This document shows positions 1 through 12,394 of a stretch of 64,000 nucleotides of DNA, piece by piece (position 1 is the stretch's first letter; each line of letters begins with the position of its first letter). A program made the translations under genes and the position numbers. This DNA comes from Tigriopus japonicus (Eukaryota > Arthropoda > Copepoda > Harpacticoida > Harpacticidae), in contig JAAGOF010000251.1 in assembly GCA_010645155.1 (NCBI GenBank), positions 227,375-291,374 of the forward strand, read 5' to 3'. The notes beneath the pieces were generated by a model. The model had not been told where the DNA came from. It worked only from the letters and a program-made list of their open reading frames with translations, and did not search any database.

Positions 1-774
1 ACACTGGCTGGCTGGATGGTTGGTTGTTGTGTGAGTGCGGACAGCCTCATCAACCTCCCCTTGACACTCCCAATTGCCTTGCGACCTTGGTGGGTGGCAC
101 TCCATTGTCAAGGAGCGCGCGAATCCTGATCTGGATGTCCCGTTCCATGTCCTCTAATTCTTATCACTTACAGATTTGTGCTTTGCTTACCAAATATTTG
201 TTGCTTCTTGCCATAATATCTCGGAAAGTTATTTAATGGTCAAGTCACAAATCCTATTAGTTTATTCATCAAGGCTGTAAAATTAAGTGTCTAAATAGTT
301 AAAAAGCAGAATTATATTACTACAGATATGGGAACCATTTAACATTATCACGTAAACTGTAGTTCAATGACGAAGTTTCTCCACGGTTACTGATTAGATT
401 GCATTTTGAGATTGACCAGTCTTGAATTGCTCGACAATAATTTAATTTAAAAAAATAATCTCAAACAATGCGTTCCCTTCAAGTTAATCTCATGGTTGCC
501 GGGACATTGAAGTCGTCATTAGCTGTTTTTCCCTCGAAAATCTCTTAGAAGGTCAGATTAAAACATACCCATATTTGTTATCCTTCGTATATAATTTTTT
601 AGATTCATCATTTTGTTTTCACTTTTATAGGTTGGGGATCTCAGTTGAAATTGGAGACGAACAGACACTAATATTTGGTTGCGTGTAGGAAATTCAAGTT
701 ATTTTTTTTTTTTAAAGAAAATTAGGATTTTTATGTTTGTTTTTCCGGAATCACGCTTATTGATTTGAGACATA
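1..774. other. Intergenic, no gene seen
   Basis: AT-rich sequence with short unsupported reading frames only. I see no splice-flanked coding block, RNA gene or clear repeat. Confidence 0.5.
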
Positions 775-1210
775 GGGTCTATATAGTAGAGATACTAGAG
801 CAGGCTGATTGCGAAATTTCATTGTGGGCATCAAAGGCCATTTTTCATCAGTGACTACTTGAAACTTGCCCAAACAAACGTATTCGTAGAGGGCAAATCT
901 TTGAAAAACTTAGTTTTTGGCATGTGGCCTCTTGCCTAAGGTTTACTTCTCCTTAATGTACTCAGGTGCTCAATGTAGTGGATTTTTAACAATTTGCGAC
1001 CATTTATTTGCACATTTATAGGAATTGGCATTGAGAATATGTCTTCTGTAGTTTCGTTTGTTAAATGATCTTCCACTTGCAAGGGCAAGTTTTTACAATA
1101 TTCTTCGGAATTATTTACTTTTTCACGCAACTTATGGGCAACTTTGGCCGATCTCAGCTGCAAAAAAGGCAGACAACATGACCACAATAGCCTCTCTATC
1201 CTCCTCTAAG
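775..1210 (-). repeat. Dispersed repeat with residual coding capacity, copy 1
   Basis: This block is an inverted copy of 30593-31034. The two copies align almost end to end, from the CTTAGAGGAG boundary to the segment reading TGCCCAC...GAAATTTC, CTGCTCTAGTATCT and ATAGACC. On the minus strand an open frame (about 936-1187) contains AKVAHKLREK, a central EDH and FSMP-PI; the same residues recur in the other copy with partly synonymous differences. Both copies have a TTTGCAG-like splice acceptor just before the shared peptide. This copy stays open into a lysine/arginine-rich end. I do not recognise the family. It could be a transposon gene fragment, an exon of a multicopy gene or a pseudogene. 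Confidence 0.6.
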
Positions 1211-1408
1211 ATTTGATACATCTAAGATGTGATAGGGCTCTCATCAGTGGCATCGGTCTTTTGCACATAAGGTGTGAAAAATCTGTGCTTAATCTTGATG
1301 TCTCTGCGAGTGACACATCGAAAACGAGATTGAACTCCATCAGTAGTCACGCTTCTAAGGAGTCAGAAAGCAGCTCCGGTCTCTATTTTTGGATTAGTGG
1401 TGTAGGAC

Positions 1409-1631
1409 GAATTCAGCTGGGGATTTGGGGGCCAAACTGGTGAGGGATGGATCAGAACTAGGCTCGAGCATTTCATAGTTTTAGTTTGCTACCGGAGGGA
1501 AAAGTTCTTGTTTCGATTGCTCGTCAAAATGAAGTATGCGAATAGGCTCGAGATTTTAAATGAGTTTTTGTAGGCTTACTCTCAACTCTGACGCATCCCT
1601 AGCATTTTTGGCCCCAGAATCCCCAGCTGAA
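1409..1631. repeat. MITE-like element with about 50-bp imperfect terminal inverted repeats
   Basis: The left arm begins ATTCAGCTGGGGATT followed by GGGGGCCAAA. The reverse complement of the right end begins ATTCAGCTGGGGATT followed by CTGGGGCCAAA. Similarity continues inward through a GGGATG...CAGA stretch. Length is about 220 bp with no coding capacity. No certain target-site duplication was seen, so the superfamily is unassigned. Confidence 0.6.
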
Positions 1632-1914
1632 TTTGTTCAAGTACACTCATCAAAAGCACTTCAACGTCAAACACTACGTAGTCTACAATTCGGGAACAAA
1701 ATTGAAACGAAGGAAGGCTAACAATCAAAATTTTGAAATTGGGCTCCTTGTTTTGTTTGTCTTTTCCTTTAAGCATGTTTTTTTTAAATATGGTAATGCC
1801 ATGATTAATGACCAGTATTTTGACCATATAGTAACATAAGGACTATTTTAAGCCCAAAGGAGGGTAAAACCAAAGCCAAAACGTGCTAACGACAGAATTG
1901 GTGTTGGAACAATA

Positions 1915-2015
1915 AAGCTCTTGACCGAAACTTTGACCGAAATTTTGTTTTGGTTATGCCCACCAAAAACTAAAGCAGACATGCATTATAAAGAATGAAT
2001 CTTGACAAAAAAAAC
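1915..2015. repeat. Degenerate fragment of the CCGAAA-rich MITE
   Basis: The stretch GTTATGCC-ACC-AAA, AAAGCAGACATGCA and TATAAAG followed by TTGACA matches the interior of the intact element at 17361-17695 in the same order. The flanking CCGAAA repeats are mutated to forms such as GACCGAAAC and GACCGAAAT. It is an older, truncated copy. Confidence 0.55.
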
Positions 2016-2614
2016 AAATAAGCTCAAATAACTATGTTATATTTTCATACATTCCGGAAGAGTATATTTTTAAAGAAGTCAATGTATTAAACAAAACTGA
2101 AAACATTTTAGCGCTAAATTTCAAAATTTGGCCCCAATTTTACAAATCATCAGAGCCTTAGCGATGGCATTACCACTTCCTAAAATATATTGCGTTTCAT
2201 TGGCCTACTTAAAGCCCCACTCACAACTAAAACGTTTTAGTTGTGAAAATGGAAGCACATGAATGCAAAATGTCATGAATGAGTACTTTTCCTCCCTGGT
2301 TTTACGGATGTTCTTTTAAAAAGCAAGTCTTTCTACCTATTCATTGCCTTTCAAGGCATTTTTGACCGAGATGTCGGGGACACTTTTTTGAAATCGTGCT
2401 TAGAATTTAACGAGTACCCAAAAAGACGAGAGTAGAAAAAAGGAAGGGGCTTAAGAAAAGCCCCCAAAATGGGGATTCATTCTTCCTGCAATTTGAGTCT
2501 CCCCCCGTTCTACGTTTTCAAAGTATCGCATAACCCAACGGTAATCCTAATTGGCGTAACTCTAGATAAGGATCAAACAAGATAAGTAAGCTTTTGGATT
2601 CTCATCGATGCAGC

Positions 2615-2620
2615 TTTATT
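2615..2620 (-). terminator. Probable poly(A) signal of the PP2A-like gene
   Basis: AATAAA on the minus strand, 8 bp beyond the stop codon at 2628-2630, within an AATAATAATAAAG run. It is very close to the stop codon, so the real cleavage site may lie further on. Confidence 0.45.
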
Positions 2621-2627
2621 ATTATTT

Positions 2628-5600
2628 TCATTTTAAACTCTCCTCCACAAACAACGATACAGATTCTTGAGGCTCAATCAAAGTTTCGTCGACGAGAAAG
2701 TAGTCTGGAATCCTTTGAGGAGGCTGACGAGCATTTGCTTTGGACGAATCTTTTTGCCTAGGGGAACAATCAAATTGGATCCTAGAAGAAAGCAGCGAAG
2801 ATAAAGTTTTAATTGATGGCAATTTTTCGTCCACGCTGACTTGAATCTCAACAATGAGCCCTTTCAAGAAAGACTGGGCTGCGTTTTGAAGTGTTTATTA
2901 ATGCTCACATCTGATAATCCATGCCCTCATTCACCTCCATTAATCCCGCTTGATTTCCCGCTCTGTAGCAATAATTGGGTGCCGAGAATATGGTTACCAT
3001 GGATCTGAAAGAAGTGAGTGCACGAGGTGAAGAGGTAGTCCTATGTAAATTTTTCTCAAATTGCCCTTAATCATGTTATTGTATTAGTTTCCAAATGTGA
3101 CTGAATGGACCGAAAAAAAAACATCAGCAAAGACATGTGTTGCCAGACCCATCTTGCGTTGATTTCTAACATGGTTGCCAGGGCGAGATCTACGATGCTA
3201 GTTTTTAGCAAGATCTTAAGTCTTCTTCCTTGTCGATTATCTTCTTTTTAGTGGCATCATTTAGCTTAAATGTCACCCATATTTTAGAAATGATCCTTTT
3301 CGAAAAAAATGATAGCCATCGAAGAAACGGAGTTGACATGTGGCCTAAAAGTGGCATCAAAGGTTATTCAGCTAAGAATACTTGAAGTTCCTTTTGGAGT
3401 CTCTCCATCAACGGTTTATACGCTAAAGTTTTTCCAAGACTGATTATAAAACGTACTTACATTTTCTACCAAACTGAGCACGCTATCAAACAAGTTCAAT
3501 TCAAAGAACCTACAGGGTTGTAACGAATTGGAGTCCCATATCAAATCAAGAATTATTCTTTACACATTCCGATTGTGATTAAATTGGACTAAAACCAGTT
3601 GAAGAAAACAGTTTTAGGTATTCTTAGGCATAGTTTTTAAAAAATTGATTGATTCGTAATAAATCTATAATTTTGTTTTTAAGAACAACTCTCCCGACCA
3701 AGGTGCGCACGATTCTCAAAAAAACATCCTTACTGTGAGCGCCTACTAAAAGGTCTAATGCTGCATTAATGCATTATTACTGTATAACTACTATTTTGGG
3801 AAGCAAAAAAGGCACTGTGATTAAAATGCGGTTTCAATCAAGCGCTAAATTTTGACTTCAACAAAAATCATAATTTTTCAAATGTTATAATTAGAAAATA
3901 AACTTTCGTTTTTATTAGGGGAAATCTGTAATCTTGTTTGGGGATCAAAATGTAAAAGAGAAATAATCATATAGACATTACCAAAAGTCGTTTTTTGTTT
4001 AGGAAATATGAAGTGCATCAAAAATATCTATTTTAGTTTACCATTCAAAATATTCTAAATTCAGACATGGCTGATTCCATTCCATATTTGTTACAAGACG
4101 GAATCGATTCACTTTACTTGATAAGAAAAAAAACCAATGTTGCAATTTCATGCGGGTTCTTGATATTTTTAGAAAAAGCAAAGGTCGAATCATACAAAAA
4201 CAACATGACGTTTGATAGCAGTCAATCAAAATATTTTTATCACAAACGAAGTCTTCTCCTCAACACTACTTGCAATGAAGTGCTACAAACTTTCCACGAA
4301 GTCCTTGCTTGAGCCTGAAGGTACAGTTACACGACACGTTTTAAATCGCAGTTTGAGGCGAATAGCGACATAACAGATGTACAATCTTCTAACCTGTTGC
4401 GGAGACCTCCTCACTTGGCAATGGAAAAATTGCATATGTGACTTTGAAGTGTGTCTCGATCTGCGATACAAAAAGTGTCCTGTAACTGCACCTTTAAGGA
4501 TTAAAAAAAAAGTTTGCTCCCCGCATAAAAGATTTCGTTGTCACGGAAAGAAACATGAATTTTTCCTTCAGCTTCCCGCCCATAAGGTCATCACAACAAG
4601 GCGAAAGACAAAGTAGTAAAGAGTGCCAAATTGCAAATCAATGAAAATATTTGGTCAAAAAATAGGTTTTGATCGAAACGTCTCAAAATATTCATCTTTT
4701 GAAAAATTGATCAAAAAGTAGCTGCAAAAAGTTTTTTGGCTTTTCGCGTTATTCGCTTCTTGGTCCCTTTTTTACGTCAACAACTGCATTAGTTATTTCA
4801 GTGGGAAATATGTTCTCATTTAATATTAATTCTAATGGACCGAAAGGGCTCATAACCGAAACCGAAAGTTCCGGCCGAAAGAGGGCTTAACCGAAACCGA
4901 AACCGAAAGCAGCTGATTACAAAATTGTTCAAATGCAAAATCTGCCTTAAAAATTAGAATGCTCATGTGTTCGATGTTGGGTAGTCGCAAATTTTGAAAA
5001 ATCGGAAAACTTAAATTTCAGAGGTTTTTGGACCATTTTTTTTATTTTGTTGTCAAATTCCATTTTACATAGTGCTTGTCTGCTTTCGGTTTCGGTAGGC
5101 ATAACCGAAACCGAAACCGAAATTTCGGCCGTAATTTCGGCCGAAAGCGCTTTCGGTCCATCACTATTTAACTCGGATCTCAATCTTGAAGAAACTAGGC
5201 TAAAAAAGCTACAAGAAACTTCGCCCTCTTATAAGTAGTTTTTGCGAATTTTGATAAAAATTAGTCTCTTCATAAACACACTCTTTTCATTAAGCGTATT
5301 TTTTCAAAATTTTCAACAAAAAATTTTTTTAATACCGTTTTATATTTTTTCTAATAAAAATTATTGAAAAAATAGAATATTTTCTAAAAAACATTCAATT
5401 TTGAACGAAACATTTTTAAAAACTAAATTTGTTCATTGAAACGTCTTGGAAACAACTTGGTACTTATGCTGTCACAGAACAGAAATCTGGCAAGCGAAAA
5501 ATATATGGTTAGCCTTGGACTTTGGCAAAATTTGCTCTCACTTACTTTTCGTGATTCCAATAATATCCATCCATTACCATTTGATGAGCCCGTGCTACAA

Positions 5601-8600
5601 ATTTGAGTCCGTTCGTTTGTCTAAACAGTTCAGTAATATCATAACCAAACAAATAACCCGCTCCTCGTGGAGACAATCCCCAACCAACGATATCTTCTTC
5701 GGGATCTGACCACAACAAATCACTCATTGGTCCCTGAAAACGAGGAAAATGATATGAATGGCTAAAGAAGTGGCGGCTCATTGAAATTATAATAAAGTTC
5801 TCAAAGAAAAGCCCTCTTAACGGAATTAAAACCAGAGGTTCTTATTAAAGCTCTCTTTTCTTGAGGCTCTCCTAAGTTTCCTAAATTTAGTCTTCTTAAC
5901 ATACGAAATTGTGACGAGCGGAAAGAAATTCAAGACGCAAAGTACCAACATTTAATATGCAATGCTTCATTTGAAAGTAGATTACAAAGTTCCATGTGTT
6001 GACACTCGAAAAAAAAAACAAAGTACACAATATTCAGAGAAAGCAACATTTGTTCTACTAAAAGCCCTTTTAAAGTTCTTCTCGAAAATCATAAACACGT
6101 GATGAATATGGCACTTACTTCACGATTTCTGAAAACTTGCATTCCAAAAGTTTTCTGATAGCCTTAGCAGCCCAGGCTCACCGTCATTTCATTGGAATGT
6201 ATTGCTGAAGATAAATATCTTCATTAATTGCATGAAACGGGAGTAATTGTGATGGCAATTACAATTACTAGTTGTAAATAATTACGACTTAAAGCCAAGA
6301 AATCGTATTATTTACAATTTGAAGCCAATTGATTGTATTAATTAAAATTTTGAGCCAATTAATCAATCAATTTATCAAAAGCTTTGTGCTTTTTTGGGGG
6401 GGAGAGAACTTTAAAATCTGAAAAAAACTCAACAAAAATTGATTCCAGTGGTTGTTCTCAGTTCAATATGCAAACCTCGTACTGTATGACACCCTGTGCA
6501 CAGAAACGTCATATTGGTCACAAATATTTGCATGAGAGCAAAAGATAGACAAAACAACAGAGGGTTGATGACTTGCAAAAGCATTCTTTCAAGAAGTAAA
6601 TTCATATTTACACCTTTTTAAAAATTTCAGTGATATAATCTCACAAAGTTCTCAAGCAAATAATAAGCAGACCATGGTCATTTTTAACCATGAATCATCC
6701 AAGGAGTAAGTCAAGTGGTTGTTCAAACTAGAGCACTTTATTACAAAAGTACGGTCATAAAGTGCGCCATCTAGTGGATTTCATTAGGCAATAGCTCGCA
6801 CCTCCCATGATACACATGTATTTGAAGATATCATCTGTTTTGGACAACCTAAAGTGCCTCAAATGTTAATTAAAGATTCCTAATGCACCTGTAATGATTT
6901 TTGTTTGAATTAATAAGAAAAAACCCTTTTAGATTGGCATGAAACGCTTGGCTATTAAAAAGGAGTTTCAGGTATGATCCATGCCAAAGTTCATCTTAAA
7001 AGATTATAAATTCCATTAGGAGTCCCTCCATGAACATTTGGAGTGCTTTAATTTGCCCAAAATTTGTGTATGACTGTTTCTATCTTCAAATATTCAAGTC
7101 AAGTCAGTCAAAAAAAGGGCTATTAGTCGCACTTTGGACTAACAGACACCTCTCCAAATGCATCCTTTTACAAAACCAGAACTATTCAAGCATGTCTTTC
7201 TTTATAAATCCCTCCTCCAAAGGTGCTCATTCCTTCTGTCTGCTTCTAAAGTGGAGCAAATGCTGGTTCTCAAAGTGGCAAATAAACAATTCGTTTTACC
7301 TCACTGGGGATTTCCTGGATTCGATCCAAAGTCCTGATTTGATCCAGTCGATCGATATTGGGGCTCAATCCGCCATGGAGACAGAAGAATTCATCGTTTA
7401 TCAAAGCACTCAATGGAAAATAGTCAAACAGATCCTGAAACACAATATTGACTTTTTAGTTTCATATCGATGGAGGAAAGCCTTCATTATTTTTTTTTTT
7501 TACAAGCAACTCTGTCGCAAAAACTTGGGAGGCTTCTCAGCAACCGTTCCAATGAAAATGGAACAAAAGCCTCCCATCAAATGCACATTTTTGCGACGGC
7601 CTTTTTTGTCATCAAAAGGACATTCCACACAAATGTGGATGCCAATGGAAGCAACATGTTTACTTACTGTAAAATACTTCCACACATTAGAATTGCCATA
7701 TTTCTGCAAGCACTCGTCATAAAAACCGTAAATCTGGCTGGTACTTCGAGTTTCGTGATTCCCTCGGAGAATAGTTATTCGGTCAGGATGACGAACCTGA
7801 AAAGCAGTACAAAAAAGTGTTTCAATCATGGAGTTGGCACACCAGACATTGATGATTTCCCAAGAGATCTGAAGCGATTCATGATTCCATTTTGAGAACA
7901 TCCGGTTTACATTTCCATCCAGAATATGTTTGGTTGTCATTTTACTTTTCACACGATGTCAGATTAGAGGTCAGTTGTTGAGCACGTTTGGAAGTGAAGT
8001 AGAAGCATAGTTGAAGCAGAGGAGAAGCGGTTTCAAAAATCTCAATTATTATACGCTTTTCAAAAAAGATGCTTTTTAATTATCTTTTTTATTTTTATTT
8101 AAATTTAAAGTGGAACAATAAACATTTTGCTTAAGGGGTCTTAGAATTTGAGCTTCTTCAAAATGAAAGTAAAATGACGACCTATTTTCTAATTTAGATA
8201 ATACAATTAAAGTGTTCCACTAAAAATTGGTTATTCCCCACAACCAAGTGTTTAAATCAGTGGGACAAAAGTTAACTTCTTTTGAATTTCGGATATTAGT
8301 CCCTGTTTGTCACATCTGTGAATTTCTACACCGTAAAAGACGAGATGAACCGTGAACGTGTTTCTCTTGAACTCTCCTACCCAATTATAAAATTGAGGCG
8401 AAAACGCTCAGTTTGGTAACGATGTGCCTTCCGTTTCCCCATATTTGGGCTGAATAAAAAAGTTCATGGCATTATGCTTTGGACAAGAGGCTTTTATTGG
8501 GCTTGCTTCAGGTTCTTTTACTTTGACGGTGTGAAAGGGTGACATGAGGCCTGATTTTCACAAGTAAAAAGAGTCATCAAGAGACTGATAGGTTAGCAGA

Positions 8601-9914
8601 TAATAACATTTCACATATCACTAAAGAAAGTCATTGTTAAATGCATATGTAGCTCCTCGCGCACCCAGGATTCAGATACACAAAATATATTGCAAAACAG
8701 TTTGAGAACATCAAATACCCAAAATATTCAGTGTCTCCTTAAACTATTTTTCAAAATATTTTGCCAAAAACAGCCAAGTGAAAAGTCAACTTTCTGACAT
8801 TTTCACAAGCTATATTTTTAGATATTCGGCCCCCAGTGATCATGTAATAGTTGATTATATTTCGGCTTGAGGTAGTTGCCATTGCAGTTAGTTACTTAAT
8901 AAAAAAATAAGTGATATTTTTTTCAAGGATCTGTGATGTTCTGTGTGTCTTATTTCGACAAATGTTTTACAAATCCGAAATAATGAATAATAGTGACAAT
9001 AATTAACACATATTTGCAAAATATTACCTCATTTATTGCACACATAAAGTTTTTTATCTCTGAAACTTTGCAAGGTTATTTTAGTTTTGGAAATATCGAT
9101 GAGCTACTTCTCATTCAATATATGTAGTGTAAAAACATTTGTACTTTTGTTAAAACGAGTTTTAAAGTTAATGGCTACCAATGTTTTCAAAGACTTTACA
9201 GAAATGAAAAGCAATTAACTTGTTATGTTAAAGTGGTTTAGCCAATAATAGCAGAAAGAACAAAATCCTTCGTAAAAATTTGATGACATTTAAAAACTTG
9301 CTTTGGTTCAATAGCAACGAGAAAACACTGACTCATTTCTTAGATAGGAACCTCTTTCAATGATATCGGTAATCTACATGCCATGCAAAAATGATTGGTA
9401 AAAACTCTATCTCTTTAGTGATCTCTTCCATTGATAAATTTACAATTAAAATTTTTTTTAACTGTAAATATATTAACTTGCATCATCCAACAAACTTAAC
9501 ATAGAATTCATGAACATCAATCTGCCCTTATCAGAATAGACTAATCCATACCTTTAAAGCGACTAACAGTGTAATAACTTCCACGCTGTGATGTCCTCGG
9601 TCCACGTAGTCGCCCATAAATAGATAATTCGTATCTGGACAATGACCACCCACCATAAACAGTTCCAATAGATCATAAAACTGACCATGAGTGTCTCCAC
9701 AAATCGTCACCGGAGGATTAACCGATCTGATATTGGATTCCTTAGCGAACAGCTCTTTAGCCTATAATAAACGCATGATTGAGGGCTCTTTAAGAAAGGA
9801 TAATGCTCGGGATATTTTTACCTTGGAACAAAGGCTCTGAATTTGGCTCTCGGGTAAAAGTTGACCCTTGTATGCGATTCGGATCCATTGATCCAAGCAC
9901 TTGATCACAGACAT
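2628..9914 (-). CDS. Diverged PP2A-type Ser/Thr protein phosphatase catalytic subunit
   Basis: A cytosolic/nuclear metal-dependent Ser/Thr phosphatase of the PPP family, closest to PP2A. Exons 9822-9914, 9552-9761, 7668-7796, 7300-7434, 5546-5733, 2909-3004 and 2628-2781 all have GT/AG borders and join in frame to 334 aa (PP2A is 309). The metal and catalytic residues are present: GDTHGQ (D54, H56), GDYVDRG (D82, R86), RGNHE (N114, H115), CLHGG (H164), SPRGAG and RAHQ (H239). Unusual features are T55 where PP2A has Val, HH88-89 where PP2A has Tyr-Tyr, RSTSQ where PP2A has RQITQ, Ala267 in YCYRAGN where PP2A has the microcystin-reactive Cys, and 21 acidic residues after the normally terminal DYFL (310-313). 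The start gives a normal-length PP2A N-terminus. I read it as a paralogue beside a conventional PP2A gene elsewhere, since animal PP2A is normally almost invariant. It could also be PP4-related, but the [10 protein letters not shown] and [10 protein letters not shown] stretches favour PP2A. Confidence 0.93.
4835..5165. repeat. CCGAAA-rich MITE, full copy (intron 5 of the PP2A-like gene)
   Basis: About 330 bp, bounded by TGGACCGAAAG and its inverse CTTTCGGTCCA. Both ends are arrays of CCGAAA/TTTCGG units and the middle is AT-rich and unique. It is the inverted counterpart of 17361-17695; the copies match through the ends and much of the centre (CATGTGTTCGATGTTGGGTAG against CTACCCAACATCGAACACATG). 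It contains no transposase and is non-autonomous. Confidence 0.85.
6289..6378. repeat. Degenerate 30-bp tandem repeat, three units
   Basis: Three adjacent units at 6289-6318, 6319-6348 and 6349-6378 share a T-rich start, AGCCAA near position 6 and a TAATTTA-like tail. They lie in intron 4 of the PP2A-like gene. No function is visible. Confidence 0.5.
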
Positions 9915-11241
9915 TGTAAGTTATTTGCAAGCTACACGCTTAACAGTGACTGAACTCTGACTAGCTTTGTCAATCTCTTTTATTCAGAGTTAGCCGCATA
10001 TGAGAGATAAGAAAAGATGTGTCAAGTTCAATTTGGAAACCCCAAAGCATTGTGATTGACATCATTAGTAGCTTTTCCAGGAGATTTCTACCCGACAGTG
10101 CCGGAACAAGTTTGAAAAAATGCCATTTATAAAACCAACCCGGTGTTGCCACATCTGATAATATTTTCAGAAAATTTTCTCCTTTTTCTAAGGTCAATCC
10201 TTTTCGTTTGCGCTCTTTTGTTTCTAAAATTTTCGTAGTCATTTTCTTAGATCGAAAACTTCCGCCATAATGCCAATTTCTGACACCTTTCTCTTTAGCA
10301 GACACATAAAATTTTCATTGCCAACGAGTTTTCTAAACCTCTATTTTACCATGTTCTCCCCTACCCACTGCCATTTCAACTTTTTATTGCTGTCGAGTTT
10401 TGCTTACTGCCACTTTTGAACAAAGTGGCAGCAAAAAGTACAACCTGGCATCGCTGGTAATCACTAGGGTTTCACATTTCTGGTAAATAAACCAAGCCTT
10501 TAAAAATTGTTTAATGGTGGCTAATAAGTACGCTTGAATTCGCAAATAAATGGCAAGTAAACATAGAAACTGGGAGATGCGTATATTGGGGTTGTTCGAG
10601 TAAATACTTTAAATCATACCAACGGCGGTAAAATAGAACGAGAATTTTTGTTAAAATTTTGATAAAATTATTTCAATTTTAACGTCCATTCAAAAGGTCT
10701 AAGAACGGTACCTGGAAGCGATCTATATATCAAGTATGGATACCTACACTTGAACTTGCTTAATAATTTGCTCGAAAAAAATTTTCACTACCAAGGAAAA
10801 ACTGACTAAATTCTTTGAAATTTATTGAACAAAAAAGGATTTCCAAATTGATTCTGAATGAACATTACATTACATTTTATACAATAGCGCAGGGCTCAGT
10901 GAGATGCTTCTTACTTCATTACCCTGAAAATGAATTTTGCATATTTTTAACCATATTTTCACACGAGCAACCTCTGTCAAATATTTTCCGTCTTATATTC
11001 TTCAGGGTTGAAGATGAAAAAGCAGACTATTTTTTGAAAAAAAAATATCAATAATCCTTTAGCCAAAAGTTTCTAAAGAAATATTTTAATGCCTTACTTA
11101 GTCAGAAGTTCAAAAATTGCAAATAAGGCGTACATAATGACAAATATAACTAAATTTGGATAGTAAAATTTCAAGGCTATCAAACAAGGTCCCTTTTTCG
11201 GCCTCGTTTGCTTGGAATCTGCAACTCTAGTTAGTAATGAC
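9915..11241. other. Intergenic between the PP2A-like gene and the hAT-type element
   Basis: Contains the upstream region of the PP2A-like gene. Two short reading frames (9970-10305 minus, 10815-11054 plus) show no family features. A small inverted repeat, TGCCACTTTTGAACAAAGTGGCA, lies near 10411-10433. No clear TATA-initiator pair was found. Confidence 0.45.
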
Positions 11242-12108
11242 TAGGGCTGAATATTTTAGGTTAACTTTTTGGGCAAATTATGACATAATTAGGTTGCCAA
11301 AAATTACGTTTTAGGTTTTTTTTAGGTTGTATAGATAACACCTTTTCAGAGTCTATTCAGACCAAATATAGCCTTTTATTAATTGCTCTACAACAGTTTA
11401 CTTTTTACAAGAGTAAAAGCAGTGGAGCAGAGACAGAGGCAGTGAAAACTTAATTTGGCAGTGGTGGGAAAGTGGTAGAAATGGCAGTATAGAAAATTTT
11501 GTGGTAGAGAAATTTCTGAAGTGGCAGAATATGGCAAAAAGTGGAAGGGCAGGCAAAAAAATCGACCAAAAAACGATATCGAAAATTGTGGACCATGAAA
11601 AGGAGATCAAAAAATTTTGACCTAAAAAACGAGATCTAAAATTTGAGCCCTAAAAAACGAGATGAAATGTTAAAAACGAGAAAAATTCGGCTCAAAGGTG
11701 ACAGAATGTGGCGTTATGTGACTTCAAAAATGGCAGCGAGCGCCTGTAATTGGCAGTATTTCAAACAAATTTTGGCAATGTCTGCCTGAAACCACCTGGT
11801 AACGCTGATTTGGCATGTTGATGGGATGAAAATCATTGTGGCTCCCACTCCTCTTCTCTCTTCCTTTGTTCTCGTGTTTTGTTTTTTTGAAGACACTGGG
11901 TTGAGGGACCTTATTGTGCAAATGACTTTAGGATAAGTAAAAAAAATAATATCAGGTTGAAAACTTAGTTTTAGGTAAAAATTGCCCTAAAAAGGCGAGA
12001 AAAAAGTAAATTTTTGACTGAAAACTTAATTTTAGGTAAAAATTGCCCGAATTAGGCGTTTTAGGTAAAACCTAAGTTTTTATGTAAAACCTAAAATATT
12101 CAGCCCTA
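11242..12108. mobile_element. Non-autonomous hAT-type element (867 bp) with 8-bp target-site duplication
   Basis: The ends are TAGGGCTGAATATTTTAGGT and its exact inverse ACCTAAAATATTCAGCCCTA. The element is flanked on both sides by the same 8 bp, GTAATGAC (11234-11241 and 12109-12116). An 8-bp duplication is the hAT hallmark. Subterminal regions are rich in TTAGGTAAAA-type direct and inverted repeats. The middle contains repeated AAAAACGAGAT and GTGGCAGAA-like motifs. No transposase reading frame is present, so it would depend on an enzyme supplied elsewhere. Confidence 0.88.
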
Positions 12109-12184
12109 GTAATGACACATTGGAAATTGAAAAATAGATTTGTAATAAATAAGTCATGATAGACGATGGTCGTGAAAAAGTGGT

Positions 12185-12190
12185 TTTATT
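12185..12190 (-). terminator. Probable poly(A) signal of the ZnT6-like gene
   Basis: AATAAA on the minus strand about 205 bp beyond the stop codon at 12395. It implies a short 3' UTR ending before the hAT-type element. Confidence 0.4.
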
Positions 12191-12394
12191 GTTCCTATTT
12201 AAAGCTATATCACAGTTATGTATGGCTGATGGTTTTGATAGACGGTACAGAAGCGGTATGTTCGTTATCGCAATTGTTCATAAAATGGGCCAAGATGAAT
12301 ATTTACAACAAAAAGGGATGTCTCTCGTTTTATCCGGGGGTTCCAAATGCAGAAACAAACCTGTCAGATAATTAATCAATGTCGCCAGAATTTT

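Noticed and set aside
7030..7722. 230-residue plus-strand reading frame, the longest uninterrupted one near the phosphatase
   Set aside because: It lies antisense to phosphatase exons 3 and 4 and has no domain of its own. The minus-strand exons have matching splice sites and PP2A motifs.
9970..10305. Lys-rich minus-strand frame upstream of the phosphatase
   Set aside because: No recognisable family and low-complexity composition. It is not joined to the phosphatase by any splice site I could support.
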